64,000 nt of DNA from Sphingobacteriaceae bacterium (GTDB lineage Bacteria; Bacteroidota; Bacteroidia; Sphingobacteriales; Sphingobacteriaceae). The notes below the pieces were generated by a model, which saw nothing but the letters and a program-made list of their open reading frames with translations, was not told the origin of the DNA and searched no databases. This document shows, one piece after another, positions 8,655-17,436 of this stretch. The stretch spans positions 124,001 through 188,000 of the forward strand of contig JACMJM010000044.1 in assembly GCA_014380615.1 (NCBI GenBank), read 5' to 3'. The position numbers were made by a program, and so were the translations under genes. Numbering within the stretch: position 1 is the first letter of the stretch; the number at the start of each line of letters is the position of its first letter.

Positions 8655-10163
8655 TTACTTCATCATCTCCAAAATTTCCTCCACATACTTCCTTTCGTTA
8701 GCAAGCCTTGGAACCTTATGCTGGCCGCCCAGCTTCCCTTTGTTTTTTAACCAGTTGTAAAATGTTCCTTCGGGTGCCACATGTAAGGTTGGTCTTCGCA
8801 ATGCAAGGTCCTTAAATCGTTTCGCGTCATAGTCAGAGTTTATTTCGCGAAGCGTGGTGTCCAGTATGTCGATGAACTGCTCAATGTCAGCAGGTGCCTG
8901 CTCAAATTCAATGATCCACTCATGCCCTCCGGCGTCGTTTCCACGGAAATAAATAGGGCAGGCGGTGTAGTCGCGGATAGAGGCTTTCGTTTCGTTGCAA
9001 GCTTTTGTAAGTGCTTTTTCTGCATTATCAACAATTACTTCTTCGCCAAAGGCATTGATGAAGTGCTTTGTACGGCCCGTAATCTGAATACGGTATGGGG
9101 AGAGAGATGTAAATTTAATCGTATCTCCGATGGTATATCTCCACAAACCTCCATTCGTTGAAATAATCAGAGCATAATTTTTATTCAGTTCAACTTCATG
9201 CAGTCCAAGAGTTTTTGGGTTTTCCTCGCCAAAGTTTTCCATCGGCAGGAACTCATAAAAAATGCCATAATCCAGCATCAGAAGCATCTCTTCCGAATTA
9301 GATTGATCCTGGATCCCAAAAAAGCCTTCTGAAGCATTATAGGTTTCCAGGTAATACATTTTATCCGATGGAATCAGTCTCTTAAATTGTTCTCTATATG
9401 GCGTAAAATTAACCGCACCATGTACATACAGTTCTAAATTTGGCCATATTTCGAGCAAATTGTCTTTCCCTGTAATTTCCATTAAACGTTTGGCCAATAC
9501 CACCGTCCAGGTAGGAACACCGGCCATGTTTGTTACGTTTACATCCTTGGTCGCATGCGCTATGCGTTCTATTTTTTCTTCATAATTTTCCAGAAGAGTG
9601 ATAGCGAGTTCGGGTGTTCGCATGTATTCGGCCCACATTGGGAGATTCTTCAGGAGAACCGCCGAAAGATCGCCGAAAGAAATTTCCCCGCTTTGGGTAA
9701 CCTGATGGCTGCCCCCTAATGTTAAAATTTTCCCGGTAAAAATTTGCGCATCGGGCTTGTTATTGCAATAAATAGCCAGCAGATCTTTGCCGCCTTTGTA
9801 ATGACATTCTTCGAGCGACTCAGGACTTACAGGAATAAATTTACTCCTGTCGTTTGTTGTTCCGGATGACTTTGCGAACCATTTTATCTCTGTTCCCCAG
9901 AGAATGTTTTGCTCACCCTCGAGCATTCTTTCGATGTAGGGTTTTAAGGAGTCGTAATCCTGAATAGGGACACGGCTTTTAAACTGCTCCTGATCGCGGA
10001 TCGACTCATATCCATATTTTTTCCCCCATTCGGTGTCTCGTGCCGCGCTGATAAGATTGCCAAAAAGTTCGTCCTGCACATCGTGGGGATACTTGATGAA
10101 CAAATCTATCTGGTGCATGCGTTTCTTTATGAACCAGGTAGCAATGGAGTTAACTATTGTCAT
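8655..10163 (-). CDS. GH3 auxin-responsive-promoter family acyl-adenylate-forming enzyme
   Basis: 502 residues matching the bacterial branch of the GH3 family, known in plants as amino-acid conjugases of auxin and jasmonate. Visible are the ATP-binding 'WFAKSSGTTNDRSKFIPV', 'YNASEGFFGIQD', 'YALIISTNGGLWRYTIGD' and 'QITGRTKHFINAFGEEV', in the order expected for ANL-type adenylating enzymes. It probably activates a carboxylic acid as acyl-AMP; acceptor and acid are unknown in bacteria. Its start overlaps the end of lptB by 14 bp, and lptB overlaps recJ, so the three form one operon. The context suggests a constitutive or envelope role but does not define it. Confidence 0.85.
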   Translation of the reverse strand: MTIVNSIATWFIKKRMHQIDLFIKYPHDVQDELFGNLISAARDTEWGKKYGYESIRDQEQFKSRVPIQDYDSLKPYIERMLEGEQNILWGTEIKWFAKSSGTTNDRSKFIPVSPESLEECHYKGGKDLLAIYCNNKPDAQIFTGKILTLGGSHQVTQSGEISFGDLSAVLLKNLPMWAEYMRTPELAITLLENYEEKIERIAHATKDVNVTNMAGVPTWTVVLAKRLMEITGKDNLLEIWPNLELYVHGAVNFTPYREQFKRLIPSDKMYYLETYNASEGFFGIQDQSNSEEMLLMLDYGIFYEFLPMENFGEENPKTLGLHEVELNKNYALIISTNGGLWRYTIGDTIKFTSLSPYRIQITGRTKHFINAFGEEVIVDNAEKALTKACNETKASIRDYTACPIYFRGNDAGGHEWIIEFEQAPADIEQFIDILDTTLREINSDYDAKRFKDLALRRPTLHVAPEGTFYNWLKNKGKLGGQHKVPRLANERKYVEEILEMMK

Positions 10164-10914
10164 TAGGTAATGAAGGTTTAATAAGGTTTTTTCTTCTTAG
10201 TTCGAAGTGCTGGCCAAGGTAAAATTTTCTGGCCATTTCATTGCTCGCAATTTCTTCAGGAGTTCCCGTAAGCATAATTTTACCTTCTGTAAGGAGGTAG
10301 GCCCGGTCTGTTATCGAAAGCGTTTCTTGTACATTATGGTCGGTAATCAAAATGCCGATATTACGGTGTTTTAATTTCGCCACAATGGTTTGAATCTCTT
10401 CAACCGCTATAGGGTCTACCCCGGCAAAAGGTTCATCCAGAAGAATGAAATTGGGGTTTGCGGCAAGTGCCCGTGCTATCTCAGTACGTCGGCGCTCTCC
10501 ACCTGATAATAAATCGCCCCTGTTTTTAGCTACCCTGTGCAGGCTGAATTCTGTAAGCAGTTCATCCAGCTTATCCTTTTGCTCTGCTTTTGTGTATTTA
10601 CCCATTTCGAGTACCGCACGAATATTGTCTTCTACAGAAAGTTTCCTGAAAACAGAAGCTTCCTGGGCAAGGTAGCCAATCCCTTTTTGCGCACGCCGGT
10701 ACATTGGGTCGCTGGTTATTTCTTCATCTTCAAGATAAACGTGCCCTTCATTGGGTTTAATCAAGCCTACAATCATGTAGAAGGAAGTTGTTTTTCCGGC
10801 ACCGTTTGGGCCCAAAAGGCCAACAATCTCGCCCTGCTCAACATGGAACGAAACATTGTTCACAACGGTACGCTGTTTATATTTTTTAACGAGGTTTTCT
10901 GCTTTGAGGATCAT
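10150..10914 (-). CDS. lptB: LPS export ABC transporter ATP-binding protein LptB
   Basis: The 254-residue ATPase powers extraction of lipopolysaccharide from the inner membrane by LptBFG. Walker A is GPNGAGKTT (residues 35-43), the signature is LSGGE (136-140), Walker B is ILLDEP (157-162), and the H-loop lies in 'GILITDHNVQETL'. The length and the sequence 'IGYLAQEASVFRKLSVEDNI' around the Q-loop are characteristic of LptB rather than of amino-acid or lipoprotein transporters. The start codon shares one base with the stop codon of recJ (TAATG), indicating translational coupling. Other lpt genes are not in the window. Confidence 0.93.
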   Translation of the reverse strand: MILKAENLVKKYKQRTVVNNVSFHVEQGEIVGLLGPNGAGKTTSFYMIVGLIKPNEGHVYLEDEEITSDPMYRRAQKGIGYLAQEASVFRKLSVEDNIRAVLEMGKYTKAEQKDKLDELLTEFSLHRVAKNRGDLLSGGERRRTEIARALAANPNFILLDEPFAGVDPIAVEEIQTIVAKLKHRNIGILITDHNVQETLSITDRAYLLTEGKIMLTGTPEEIASNEMARKFYLGQHFELRRKNLIKPSLPNDNS

Positions 10915-12623
10915 TAGTTTTGTTCTGCGCTGCTGCGAATTCCTTTAACATTTAACTGTACCGAACGTTTCTCTTTCCATACGTTTTCTTCGATAGCATA
11001 ACAAATATCGAAGGATTCGCCTTTTTGTAATAAAGGCTGATATTCGCCCAGGTTAAATCCGATACACTCAAAGGCGGGCGAATCTTCCTGGCAAATGCAC
11101 AATTTTAAATGATTATTGCCAACAACCGAAGCGGGCCCCTGTAGTTTAACATTTTTTGTGAGGAAAATAGGAGCCAGGTTCAGGGGGCCGAAAGGAGCAA
11201 ATTGATTCAAGATCCTGAATAATTTTCCGTTTATATCTTTCAATTCGATGGTTGCGTCAATGCTTATCTCCTGAATCAATAATGCTTCCGGGATGGTTTG
11301 TGATACTACATCCTCAAAACGCTGCTGAAATGCGGGGATATTTTCTGGTTTCATGGTTAAGCCAGCGGCATATTTATGGCCTCCGAATTGCTCCAGTAAG
11401 TCGCTGCATGAACTCAATGCTTCATACAAGTCGAAACCAAGAACAGAGCGTGCCGATCCGGCAGCATGACCATTCGATTTTGTAAGTACGATTGTGGGCC
11501 TGTAATATTTTTCAGTTAAACGGGAAGCCACAATTCCAATAACTCCTTTGTGCCAGTTCTCGTCATAAACCACGGTGGTTTTACGATTTAACTGTGAAGG
11601 GTCATTGTCTAGCATGGCTAAAGCCTGTTCGGTGATCGAACTGTCGAATTCTTTCCGCTCCGAATTTTTGAGGTTAATTATCAGGCTCTGCGATTTTGCC
11701 GCAACATCATCATCCGCGATAAGCAGGCTAACCGAATGCTTCGCGTCGTCAATCCTGCCGGCGGCATTTATTCGCGGGCCGATCATAAATACTACATCAG
11801 ATATGGTATACTGTTTTTTGCCCGAAATTTCTATCAATGCGGCCAGGCCGTTGCAGGGCGAATCGTTCAGTTTTTTAAGGCCGTACCAGGCCAATACCCT
11901 GTTCTCGCCAGTAATCGGCACAATGTCCGAAGCGATGCTAACGGCAACAAGGTCGAGGTAACAGCAAATCTTTTCAAACGGAATGTCGTTTTTCTGAGCA
12001 TAGGCCTGCACCAGTTTAAACCCGATTCCGCAGCCAGAAAGTTCCTTATACGGATACTCGCAATCAAGTCTTTTAGGGTCTAAAACCGCCACCGCATCAG
12101 GTAAAATCGTTCCGGGAGTGTGGTGGTCGCAAATAATAAAATCGATGTTTAACGTATTTGCGTAATCAATTTTATCTATTGATTTTATGCCGCAATCCAG
12201 AGCGATAATCAGGCTATACCCGTTTTCGGAAGCGTAATCTATTCCCTGAAAAGAGATACCATAACCTTCTTTGTACCTGTCGGGGATGTAATAATCGAGT
12301 TGTTCATGATATTTACGTAAAAAGCTGTACACCAGGGCTACAGAAGTTGTCCCGTCTACATCATAATCTCCATAAATCAGGATTTTTTCCTGGGCGAGAA
12401 TCGCTTTTTCTATCCGGAGTATGGCTTTTTCCATATCCGTCATCAAAAAAGGATCGTGAAGATGGCACAGGTCGGGCCTGAAAAAGCAACGGGCATCGTC
12501 AAAAGTAGTAATCCCTCTCCTTACAAGCAGGCCTGCCAGCACTTCATCAACTTGAAGCGATTGCATTAACTCTTGAACGGCTTTTTGATTAGTTACTTCC
12601 TGCTCTACCCACCTTTTTTGCAT
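10914..12623 (-). CDS. recJ: Single-stranded-DNA-specific 5'-3' exonuclease RecJ
   Basis: 569 residues with the DHH phosphoesterase motifs: GDYDVDG (residues 85-91), 'ALDCG' near 141-145, DHH at 166-168, and the DHHA1 motif 'GGHKYAAGLTM' near residue 410. The C-terminal OB-fold region is present, so the protein has normal RecJ length. It degrades single-stranded DNA in recombination and mismatch or base-excision repair in the cytoplasm. It is the first gene of the recJ-lptB-GH3 operon. A short divergent promoter region of about 100 bp separates it from the MBL gene. Confidence 0.95.
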   Translation of the reverse strand: MQKRWVEQEVTNQKAVQELMQSLQVDEVLAGLLVRRGITTFDDARCFFRPDLCHLHDPFLMTDMEKAILRIEKAILAQEKILIYGDYDVDGTTSVALVYSFLRKYHEQLDYYIPDRYKEGYGISFQGIDYASENGYSLIIALDCGIKSIDKIDYANTLNIDFIICDHHTPGTILPDAVAVLDPKRLDCEYPYKELSGCGIGFKLVQAYAQKNDIPFEKICCYLDLVAVSIASDIVPITGENRVLAWYGLKKLNDSPCNGLAALIEISGKKQYTISDVVFMIGPRINAAGRIDDAKHSVSLLIADDDVAAKSQSLIINLKNSERKEFDSSITEQALAMLDNDPSQLNRKTTVVYDENWHKGVIGIVASRLTEKYYRPTIVLTKSNGHAAGSARSVLGFDLYEALSSCSDLLEQFGGHKYAAGLTMKPENIPAFQQRFEDVVSQTIPEALLIQEISIDATIELKDINGKLFRILNQFAPFGPLNLAPIFLTKNVKLQGPASVVGNNHLKLCICQEDSPAFECIGFNLGEYQPLLQKGESFDICYAIEENVWKEKRSVQLNVKGIRSSAEQN

Positions 12624-12720
12624 ATCTTTGTTAAGGTCTAACGGGTAAATATACTATATAAATAGAAATTTATCTGGTCTCAGATTGTAAGTATTTCATT
12701 CTCAATAATCATTTTTTTCT

Positions 12721-13494
12721 GTGAAAGTTTTTGCGCTCCACGAAGGGTCTTTTTCGGTAGATAAGTCTAAAAAGTTTATTCCTTTTGATCCCGCCCTTCA
12801 CGATCCAAAAGATCGTCCGGCCTCTTTATTCGTGTACGTTCAGCCCTTTTTGGTTGAAACTACTAATGGACTGATTGTATTTGATGCGGGTTTGGGCTTC
12901 AAAAATGAGAGCGGCGAATTAATCATCCATGAGAACATCCGCAAAGCGGGATACGATTACCGGGATGTGAAATATTTACTTATGTCTCACCTCCACTACG
13001 ACCATTCGGGCGGGATGATTTATGAAAACGACGGAAAGATGGAGCTTACCTTCCCTAACGCGGAGTATGTGATACAGAGAGGCGAGTGGGAGGCTGCTTT
13101 CAGTTCGCACTCAAGATCTTATCGCACAGAAATTTTCGATGTGGTACAGCGCAGCGGAAGTATTCATTTTATCGAAGGAAACGGCACTTTAGATCATGGA
13201 ATTACTTATGAATTAACTGGCGGCCATTGCGAATTTCACCAGGTATTATTGATTGAAGATGGGAACGAAAAGGTGTTTTTCGGTGCCGATATTTTACCAG
13301 AGCCAGAACAGCTGTTAAGAAAGTTTAAGGCTAAATATGATTTTGACGGAGCCAGAGCAATGGAACTGCGTGAAGTTTACGGAAAAATGGCTGCGGAAAA
13401 CGACTGGACCTGTCTTTATTATCATGCAAAAAGCCAACCGATATCAAAAGTGGCCGAACAGGATGGCGGATTTAGAATTTTGCCGGTTTCATAA
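12721..13494 (+). CDS. Metallo-beta-lactamase-fold hydrolase
   Basis: 257 residues starting with GTG; no in-frame ATG lies close upstream. The zinc-binding motif is SHLHYDHSGG (His90, His92, Asp94, His95), followed by 'GGHCEFHQ' and 'FFGADILPEP' as the later metal ligands. No signal peptide is seen, so it is cytosolic. MBL-fold enzymes of this size include lactonases, glyoxalase-like thioesterases and phosphodiesterases; nothing in the sequence decides between them. It is a single-gene unit with a clear terminator after it. Confidence 0.85.
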   Translation: MKVFALHEGSFSVDKSKKFIPFDPALHDPKDRPASLFVYVQPFLVETTNGLIVFDAGLGFKNESGELIIHENIRKAGYDYRDVKYLLMSHLHYDHSGGMIYENDGKMELTFPNAEYVIQRGEWEAAFSSHSRSYRTEIFDVVQRSGSIHFIEGNGTLDHGITYELTGGHCEFHQVLLIEDGNEKVFFGADILPEPEQLLRKFKAKYDFDGARAMELREVYGKMAAENDWTCLYYHAKSQPISKVAEQDGGFRILPVS

Positions 13495-13499
13495 ATAAG

Positions 13500-13525
13500 A
13501 AAAGCCCGGGAAATCCCGGACTTTT
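13500..13525. terminator. Bidirectional hairpin terminator after MBL gene
   Basis: Left arm AAAAGCCCGGG and right arm CCCGGACTTTT pair with one C/A mismatch and a short A-rich loop. A-rich and T-rich flanks make it usable from both sides, which fits the convergent MBL and YceI genes. Confidence 0.8.
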
Positions 13526-13557
13526 CACCAACAAAACCAACCATAAAAAAACTCTTC

Positions 13558-14148
13558 TTATTTCTTTGCTATCAGGTTTATCGATAATTCAAATTCGTCA
13601 TCGATTGCCTTGTCGCCTATGTCGCCAAAAAAGTTTTTTGAGCGATATTTTATATCATATTTTGTGCGGTCAACTTTAACTCCTTTAGCTACCGCAACCA
13701 CCGTGTTTTTTTGCCTTTTAACCGTTGCCGGGAAAGTAATAGAATTAGCTATTCCCTTTATAGTAAGATTGCCTGTAATAAATACTCTGTCGGTTCCGTC
13801 GGGAGCGATTTTCGTAATTTCAAAAGTTGAGGAAGTATGGTTTGCCACCGAAAAGAAATCTTCGCCCTTTAAATGATTTAAAAGGCTCCTGTTCGAATTT
13901 CCGGTTAAATCGGTAATTGCGATTGATGTCATATCCATCGCAAAGTTTCCGCCTTTTAAGTTCTTGCCATCAAATAGCAACTTACCCGACGCGATTCCGA
14001 CAGTACCCTTATGGCTTCCTCCAACTTTCCCAGCCACCCACTCTATTGATGAGTTTTTTGTATCTACAACAAAGGTTTCTGTTGCCGCAGGTTTAAAAGC
14101 CAGAACGCTTGCGCATATTAAAAGTGCTGCCAGAATATTTAATTTCAT
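13558..14148 (-). CDS. YceI-family lipocalin-like polyisoprenoid-binding protein, exported
   Basis: 196 residues with a Sec signal peptide (MKLNILAALLICASVLAF). The YceI pattern is clear: 'VDTKNSSIEWVAGKVGGSH' at the N-terminus, 'GNLTIKGIANSITFPA', and 'DRTKYDIKYRSKNFFGDIGD' near the C-terminus. Family members form an extended beta-barrel that holds long isoprenoid chains such as ubiquinone-8-like lipids in the periplasm. It is a single gene convergent with the MBL hydrolase. The lipid ligand here is unknown. Confidence 0.92.
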   Translation of the reverse strand: MKLNILAALLICASVLAFKPAATETFVVDTKNSSIEWVAGKVGGSHKGTVGIASGKLLFDGKNLKGGNFAMDMTSIAITDLTGNSNRSLLNHLKGEDFFSVANHTSSTFEITKIAPDGTDRVFITGNLTIKGIANSITFPATVKRQKNTVVAVAKGVKVDRTKYDIKYRSKNFFGDIGDKAIDDEFELSINLIAKK

Positions 14149-14236
14149 ATTTAAGGTGTGTAAACAAAGATAATTGATTAGATGTTTAAACGCCTAATGG
14201 AAGGGGTTTATTGTTGTCATTTCTTGGTTACATAAA

Positions 14237-14548
14237 CTAAACGGGATAATCCCGTTCTACCAGGCAGATCCGGGTTTTATAACTGGTATACCAGTGCTCA
14301 TAACCCAATTTCTGCGCGATTTTGTGTTCGCTGTTTTCTTTCCAGCGTTTAATCGCTTCGAGGGATGACCAATAGGAAACAGTAATGCCGATTTCTTCAC
14401 GGGCGGATTCATATCCGAGAAAGCCATCTTGCTGTTGGGCTAGCTTTAGCATTAAGGCAGCCATTTCTTCATAGCCGGGAGTTTCCTGGTTTTTTACAGA
14501 TGTGAAAATTACCGCGTAATAAGGAGTGGAAGGAGTGGTAGCAATCAT
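14237..14548 (-). CDS. Antibiotic-biosynthesis-monooxygenase (ABM)-fold protein
   Basis: 103 residues from the ATG at 14548; an upstream TTG at 14566 would lie in a palindromic repeat and is less likely. The ferredoxin-like ABM fold is suggested by 'YYAVIFTSVKNQETPGYEEM', 'QQDGFLGYESAREEIGITVS' and 'YWSSLEAIKRWKENSEHKIA'. Members are small dimeric monooxygenases or heme-degrading enzymes; many have unknown substrates. It lies downstream of pruA on the same strand but a perfect palindrome separates the two. Confidence 0.82.
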   Translation of the reverse strand: MIATTPSTPYYAVIFTSVKNQETPGYEEMAALMLKLAQQQDGFLGYESAREEIGITVSYWSSLEAIKRWKENSEHKIAQKLGYEHWYTSYKTRICLVERDYPV

Positions 14549-14555
14549 TTTAAAT

Positions 14556-14590
14556 AAACTTGCCAAAAGTTAAGAACTTTTGGCAAGTTT
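14556..14590. repeat. Perfect 16-bp inverted repeat with 3-nt loop (CTTGCCAAAAGTT family)
   Basis: Arms 14556-14571 and 14575-14590 are exact reverse complements around AAG. The site fills the 50-bp gap between pruA and the ABM gene, just after the pruA stop codon, so it may terminate pruA transcription; the minus-strand tail is A/U-mixed, not a pure U-tract. Two degenerate relatives with the same core and 3-nt loop flank the gap before rfbB (near 49.1 and 49.2 kb), so this is a small dispersed palindrome family. Confidence 0.8.
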
Positions 14591-14598
14591 TTAAGCAT

Positions 14599-16233
14599 TT
14601 ATTCTTCCGAATGGAAAGGGTATCTATAATCTCGAGCCGGATCCAAAGTTTCTTTAATGGTTCTCGGAGAAACCCAGCGCAACAGATTTATCATCGAGCC
14701 TGCTTTATCGTTGGTTCCCGACCCGCGAGCACCCCCAAATGGTTGCTGTCCTACAACAGCCCCAGTACACTTATCGTTTATGTAAAAATTGCCAGCCGAA
14801 TTGCGCAAAGCTTTTGTGGCTTTTTCTATGATGTAACGATCCTGGGCGATAACGGCACCTGTTAACGCATAAACGGAGGTATTATCTACTATCCGTAGTA
14901 TCCCGTCAAATTCATCATCTTTATAAACATGTACGGTAAGCACCGGGCCAAAAAGTTCCTCGCACATCGTAATATAATAGGGGTCTTTGGTTACTATAAC
15001 CGTTGGCTCAATAAAATATCCTTTTGATTTATCATACTTTCCACCTGCGATTACTTCTAAAGATGAGTCGTTTTTTGCGACATCAATCGCTTTGCTCAGT
15101 TTATCAAAAGATTGCTCGTTTATCACCGCGTTAACAAAATTGCTGAAATCTTCAACGGGGCCTACCTTGATAGATGCCAGATCGTTTACCATCTGCTCCT
15201 TTATCTGCGGCCAAAGCGACTCCGCAATATAAACCCTCGACGCTGCCGAACACTTCTGGCCCTGGTATTCAAATGCACCTCTTACAATGGCGGTAGCAGC
15301 AACCTGTACATCGGCCGAGCCATGAACAAGGATAAAATCTTTTCCGCCCGTTTCGCCCACAATGCGTGGATACGATTTGTATTTATGAATATTAGTGCCG
15401 ATAGTTTTCCATATCTCCTGGAATACTTTTGTTGAACCGGTAAAGTGAATTCCTGCGAAATCACGGTGATTAAAGATTATTTCACCAGCCTCCGGTCCAT
15501 CTACGTAAACCAGATTTATAACACCATCTGGTATTCCCGCTTCACGGAATATGTCCATTATTACATTTGCCGAATAGATTTGAGCATCTGCCGGTTTCCA
15601 CACTACCACATTTCCCATTAAGGCTGCTGAAGCCGGAAGATTAGCCGCAATGGCGGTAAAATTGAATGGAGTTAAGGCAAATACAAAACCTTCAAGGGGC
15701 CGTTGTTCCACACGGTTCCAAACTCCTTTCGGCGATACAGGAGGCTGCTGAGCATAAATTTCGGCCAGGTACTGAACGTTAAACCGAAGAAAATCCACCA
15801 GTTCGCAAGCCGCGTCGATCTCTGCCTGATATACGTTTTTAGATTGTGCCAGCATTGTTGCGGCATTTAATTTATAACGGTAGGGTCCCGAAGCCAATTC
15901 GGCGGCTTTTAAAAATATAGCGGCACGTTGTTCCCAAGCCAAATCGGCCCAGGCAGATTTAGCTTCAAGTGCAGCCCTGATAGCCTGTTCAACATGGGTT
16001 TTATCACCCTCATGGTAATGGCCTATTACTTGCCGGTGGTTATGCGGAGGCCGAATCTCTTTTTTTGCGCCTGTGCGAATTTCCTTTCCTCCGATATACA
16101 TCGGAATATCAGCCTGTTCAGAATATGCTTGCGCAATCGCCTCTTTCAAAAGCTTCCGCTCATTGCTTCCGGGGGCATAATTTAGAACGGTCTCGTTAAT
16201 GGCCTGGGGTACTTTGAAAAATCCTGTGCTCAT
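14599..16233 (-). CDS. pruA: L-glutamate gamma-semialdehyde dehydrogenase (1-pyrroline-5-carboxylate dehydrogenase)
   Basis: Oxidises glutamate semialdehyde to glutamate in proline catabolism, using NAD+. The 544-residue protein starts at MSTGFFKVP; a farther upstream start would add 17 poorly conserved residues. Visible are 'FVFALTPFNFTAIAANLPA', 'GIHFTGSTKVF', the general-base Glu in 'VGETGGKDF', the nucleophile Cys in 'YQGQKCSAASR', and 'GPVLTVHVY'. This is the stand-alone PruA of about 540 residues, not the long PutA fusion. The proline dehydrogenase partner is not in the window. It is transcribed away from lpxK across a 126-bp divergent gap. Confidence 0.95.
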   Translation of the reverse strand: MSTGFFKVPQAINETVLNYAPGSNERKLLKEAIAQAYSEQADIPMYIGGKEIRTGAKKEIRPPHNHRQVIGHYHEGDKTHVEQAIRAALEAKSAWADLAWEQRAAIFLKAAELASGPYRYKLNAATMLAQSKNVYQAEIDAACELVDFLRFNVQYLAEIYAQQPPVSPKGVWNRVEQRPLEGFVFALTPFNFTAIAANLPASAALMGNVVVWKPADAQIYSANVIMDIFREAGIPDGVINLVYVDGPEAGEIIFNHRDFAGIHFTGSTKVFQEIWKTIGTNIHKYKSYPRIVGETGGKDFILVHGSADVQVAATAIVRGAFEYQGQKCSAASRVYIAESLWPQIKEQMVNDLASIKVGPVEDFSNFVNAVINEQSFDKLSKAIDVAKNDSSLEVIAGGKYDKSKGYFIEPTVIVTKDPYYITMCEELFGPVLTVHVYKDDEFDGILRIVDNTSVYALTGAVIAQDRYIIEKATKALRNSAGNFYINDKCTGAVVGQQPFGGARGSGTNDKAGSMINLLRWVSPRTIKETLDPARDYRYPFHSEE

Positions 16234-16359
16234 AATGCAAGTTACTAAAATTAGATTTAGCTGTAAGTTAACGTTTAAATACAACCACTATATTGCTGGT
16301 TTGTTGGTCAATTTTAAGCCTAATCAGTATTCGAACATCGTATTTGTTATCTTTACCGC

Positions 16360-17436
16360 ATGCACTATTTGCGTCTGCTGTTGCTTCCTTTTTCTGTTAT
16401 CTACAGCTTAATCATTTGGGCGAGAAATTTATTGTTTGATGTCGGCTTTTTTTCATCGAAAAAATTTTCAATCCCTGTAATCAGCATCGGTAACCTTGCA
16501 GTAGGCGGTTCTGGTAAAAGCCCGATGGCAGAATACTTGATACGACTCCTGAAAGAAAATTACAAGATCGCTGTTTTAAGCCGCGGATACGGACGGAAAA
16601 CTACGGGCTTCCGTTTAGTTAAGCCAGAAAGTACTTCTGAAGAATGCGGCGATGAGCCTCTTCAGTTCCGCAAGAAATTCCACGACATTACCGTCGCTGT
16701 TTCAGAAAAGCGGGTGACAGGGATTGAAGCTTTGCTGCCCGATCACGATCTGGTTATTTTGGACGATGCTTTTCAGCATCGGGCTGTGAAACCGGGACTA
16801 AGCATTCTTCTTTTTGATTATACCCAGCTGGGCCAGTTCTTCTTAGTGCTTCCCGCGGGTAACCTGCGCGAGCCTTTTAGAAACAGAAAGCGAGCAGATA
16901 TTATAATGGTTTCTAAATGCCCCGAAAATTTATCGGCCGAAGAAATAGAGAGGGTTAGAAACCGGCTGAAACCTGTTGAAGGCCAGCAATTATTTTTTTC
17001 ATATCTCAGTTACGGTGATCTTATCTCTATAGGGGATGGGAATAAACTGTCCTTAACTGATATTAAACCTCAAACTGCCGTGTTTTTGTTAACGGGTATC
17101 GCCAACCCGCTCCCGCTGTTAAAAAAGGTTAAATCTTTATCGGCGAGCGTTCTGCACCACGATTATCCCGATCATCACCCCTTCAGCAGCAAAAATATTA
17201 CTAAACTTGCACAGGAGTTTAAAGAGTGCCGATCGCCGGAGAAGATAATAATTACAACTGAAAAGGATGCGCAGCGTTTACAAGCGCCGGTATTGCTCGA
17301 ACTTTTAAAAGGTTTGCCGGTTTATTACCTGCCGGTTACAGCCAAAATTCAGCAACCGGATATAGAGCGGTTTAACAAGTTAATAGAATCGTATGTTAAA
17401 AGAAATATACAGCACAACAGCTTACATCAAGAATAA
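16360..17436 (+). CDS. lpxK: Tetraacyldisaccharide 4'-kinase LpxK
   Basis: Phosphorylates the 4' position of the lipid A disaccharide at the inner membrane. The 358-residue protein has an N-terminal membrane helix (about residues 3-22) and the P-loop 'GNLAVGGSGKSP' (about 44-55), followed by 'AVLSRGYGR', 'CGDEPLQF' and 'LDDAFQHR', all LpxK hallmarks. The 3' end overlaps the next gene by 44 bp, and a third gene follows with a 1-base overlap. The operon thus joins lipid A synthesis with purine salvage and an outer membrane porin. Confidence 0.95.
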   Translation: MHYLRLLLLPFSVIYSLIIWARNLLFDVGFFSSKKFSIPVISIGNLAVGGSGKSPMAEYLIRLLKENYKIAVLSRGYGRKTTGFRLVKPESTSEECGDEPLQFRKKFHDITVAVSEKRVTGIEALLPDHDLVILDDAFQHRAVKPGLSILLFDYTQLGQFFLVLPAGNLREPFRNRKRADIIMVSKCPENLSAEEIERVRNRLKPVEGQQLFFSYLSYGDLISIGDGNKLSLTDIKPQTAVFLLTGIANPLPLLKKVKSLSASVLHHDYPDHHPFSSKNITKLAQEFKECRSPEKIIITTEKDAQRLQAPVLLELLKGLPVYYLPVTAKIQQPDIERFNKLIESYVKRNIQHNSLHQE

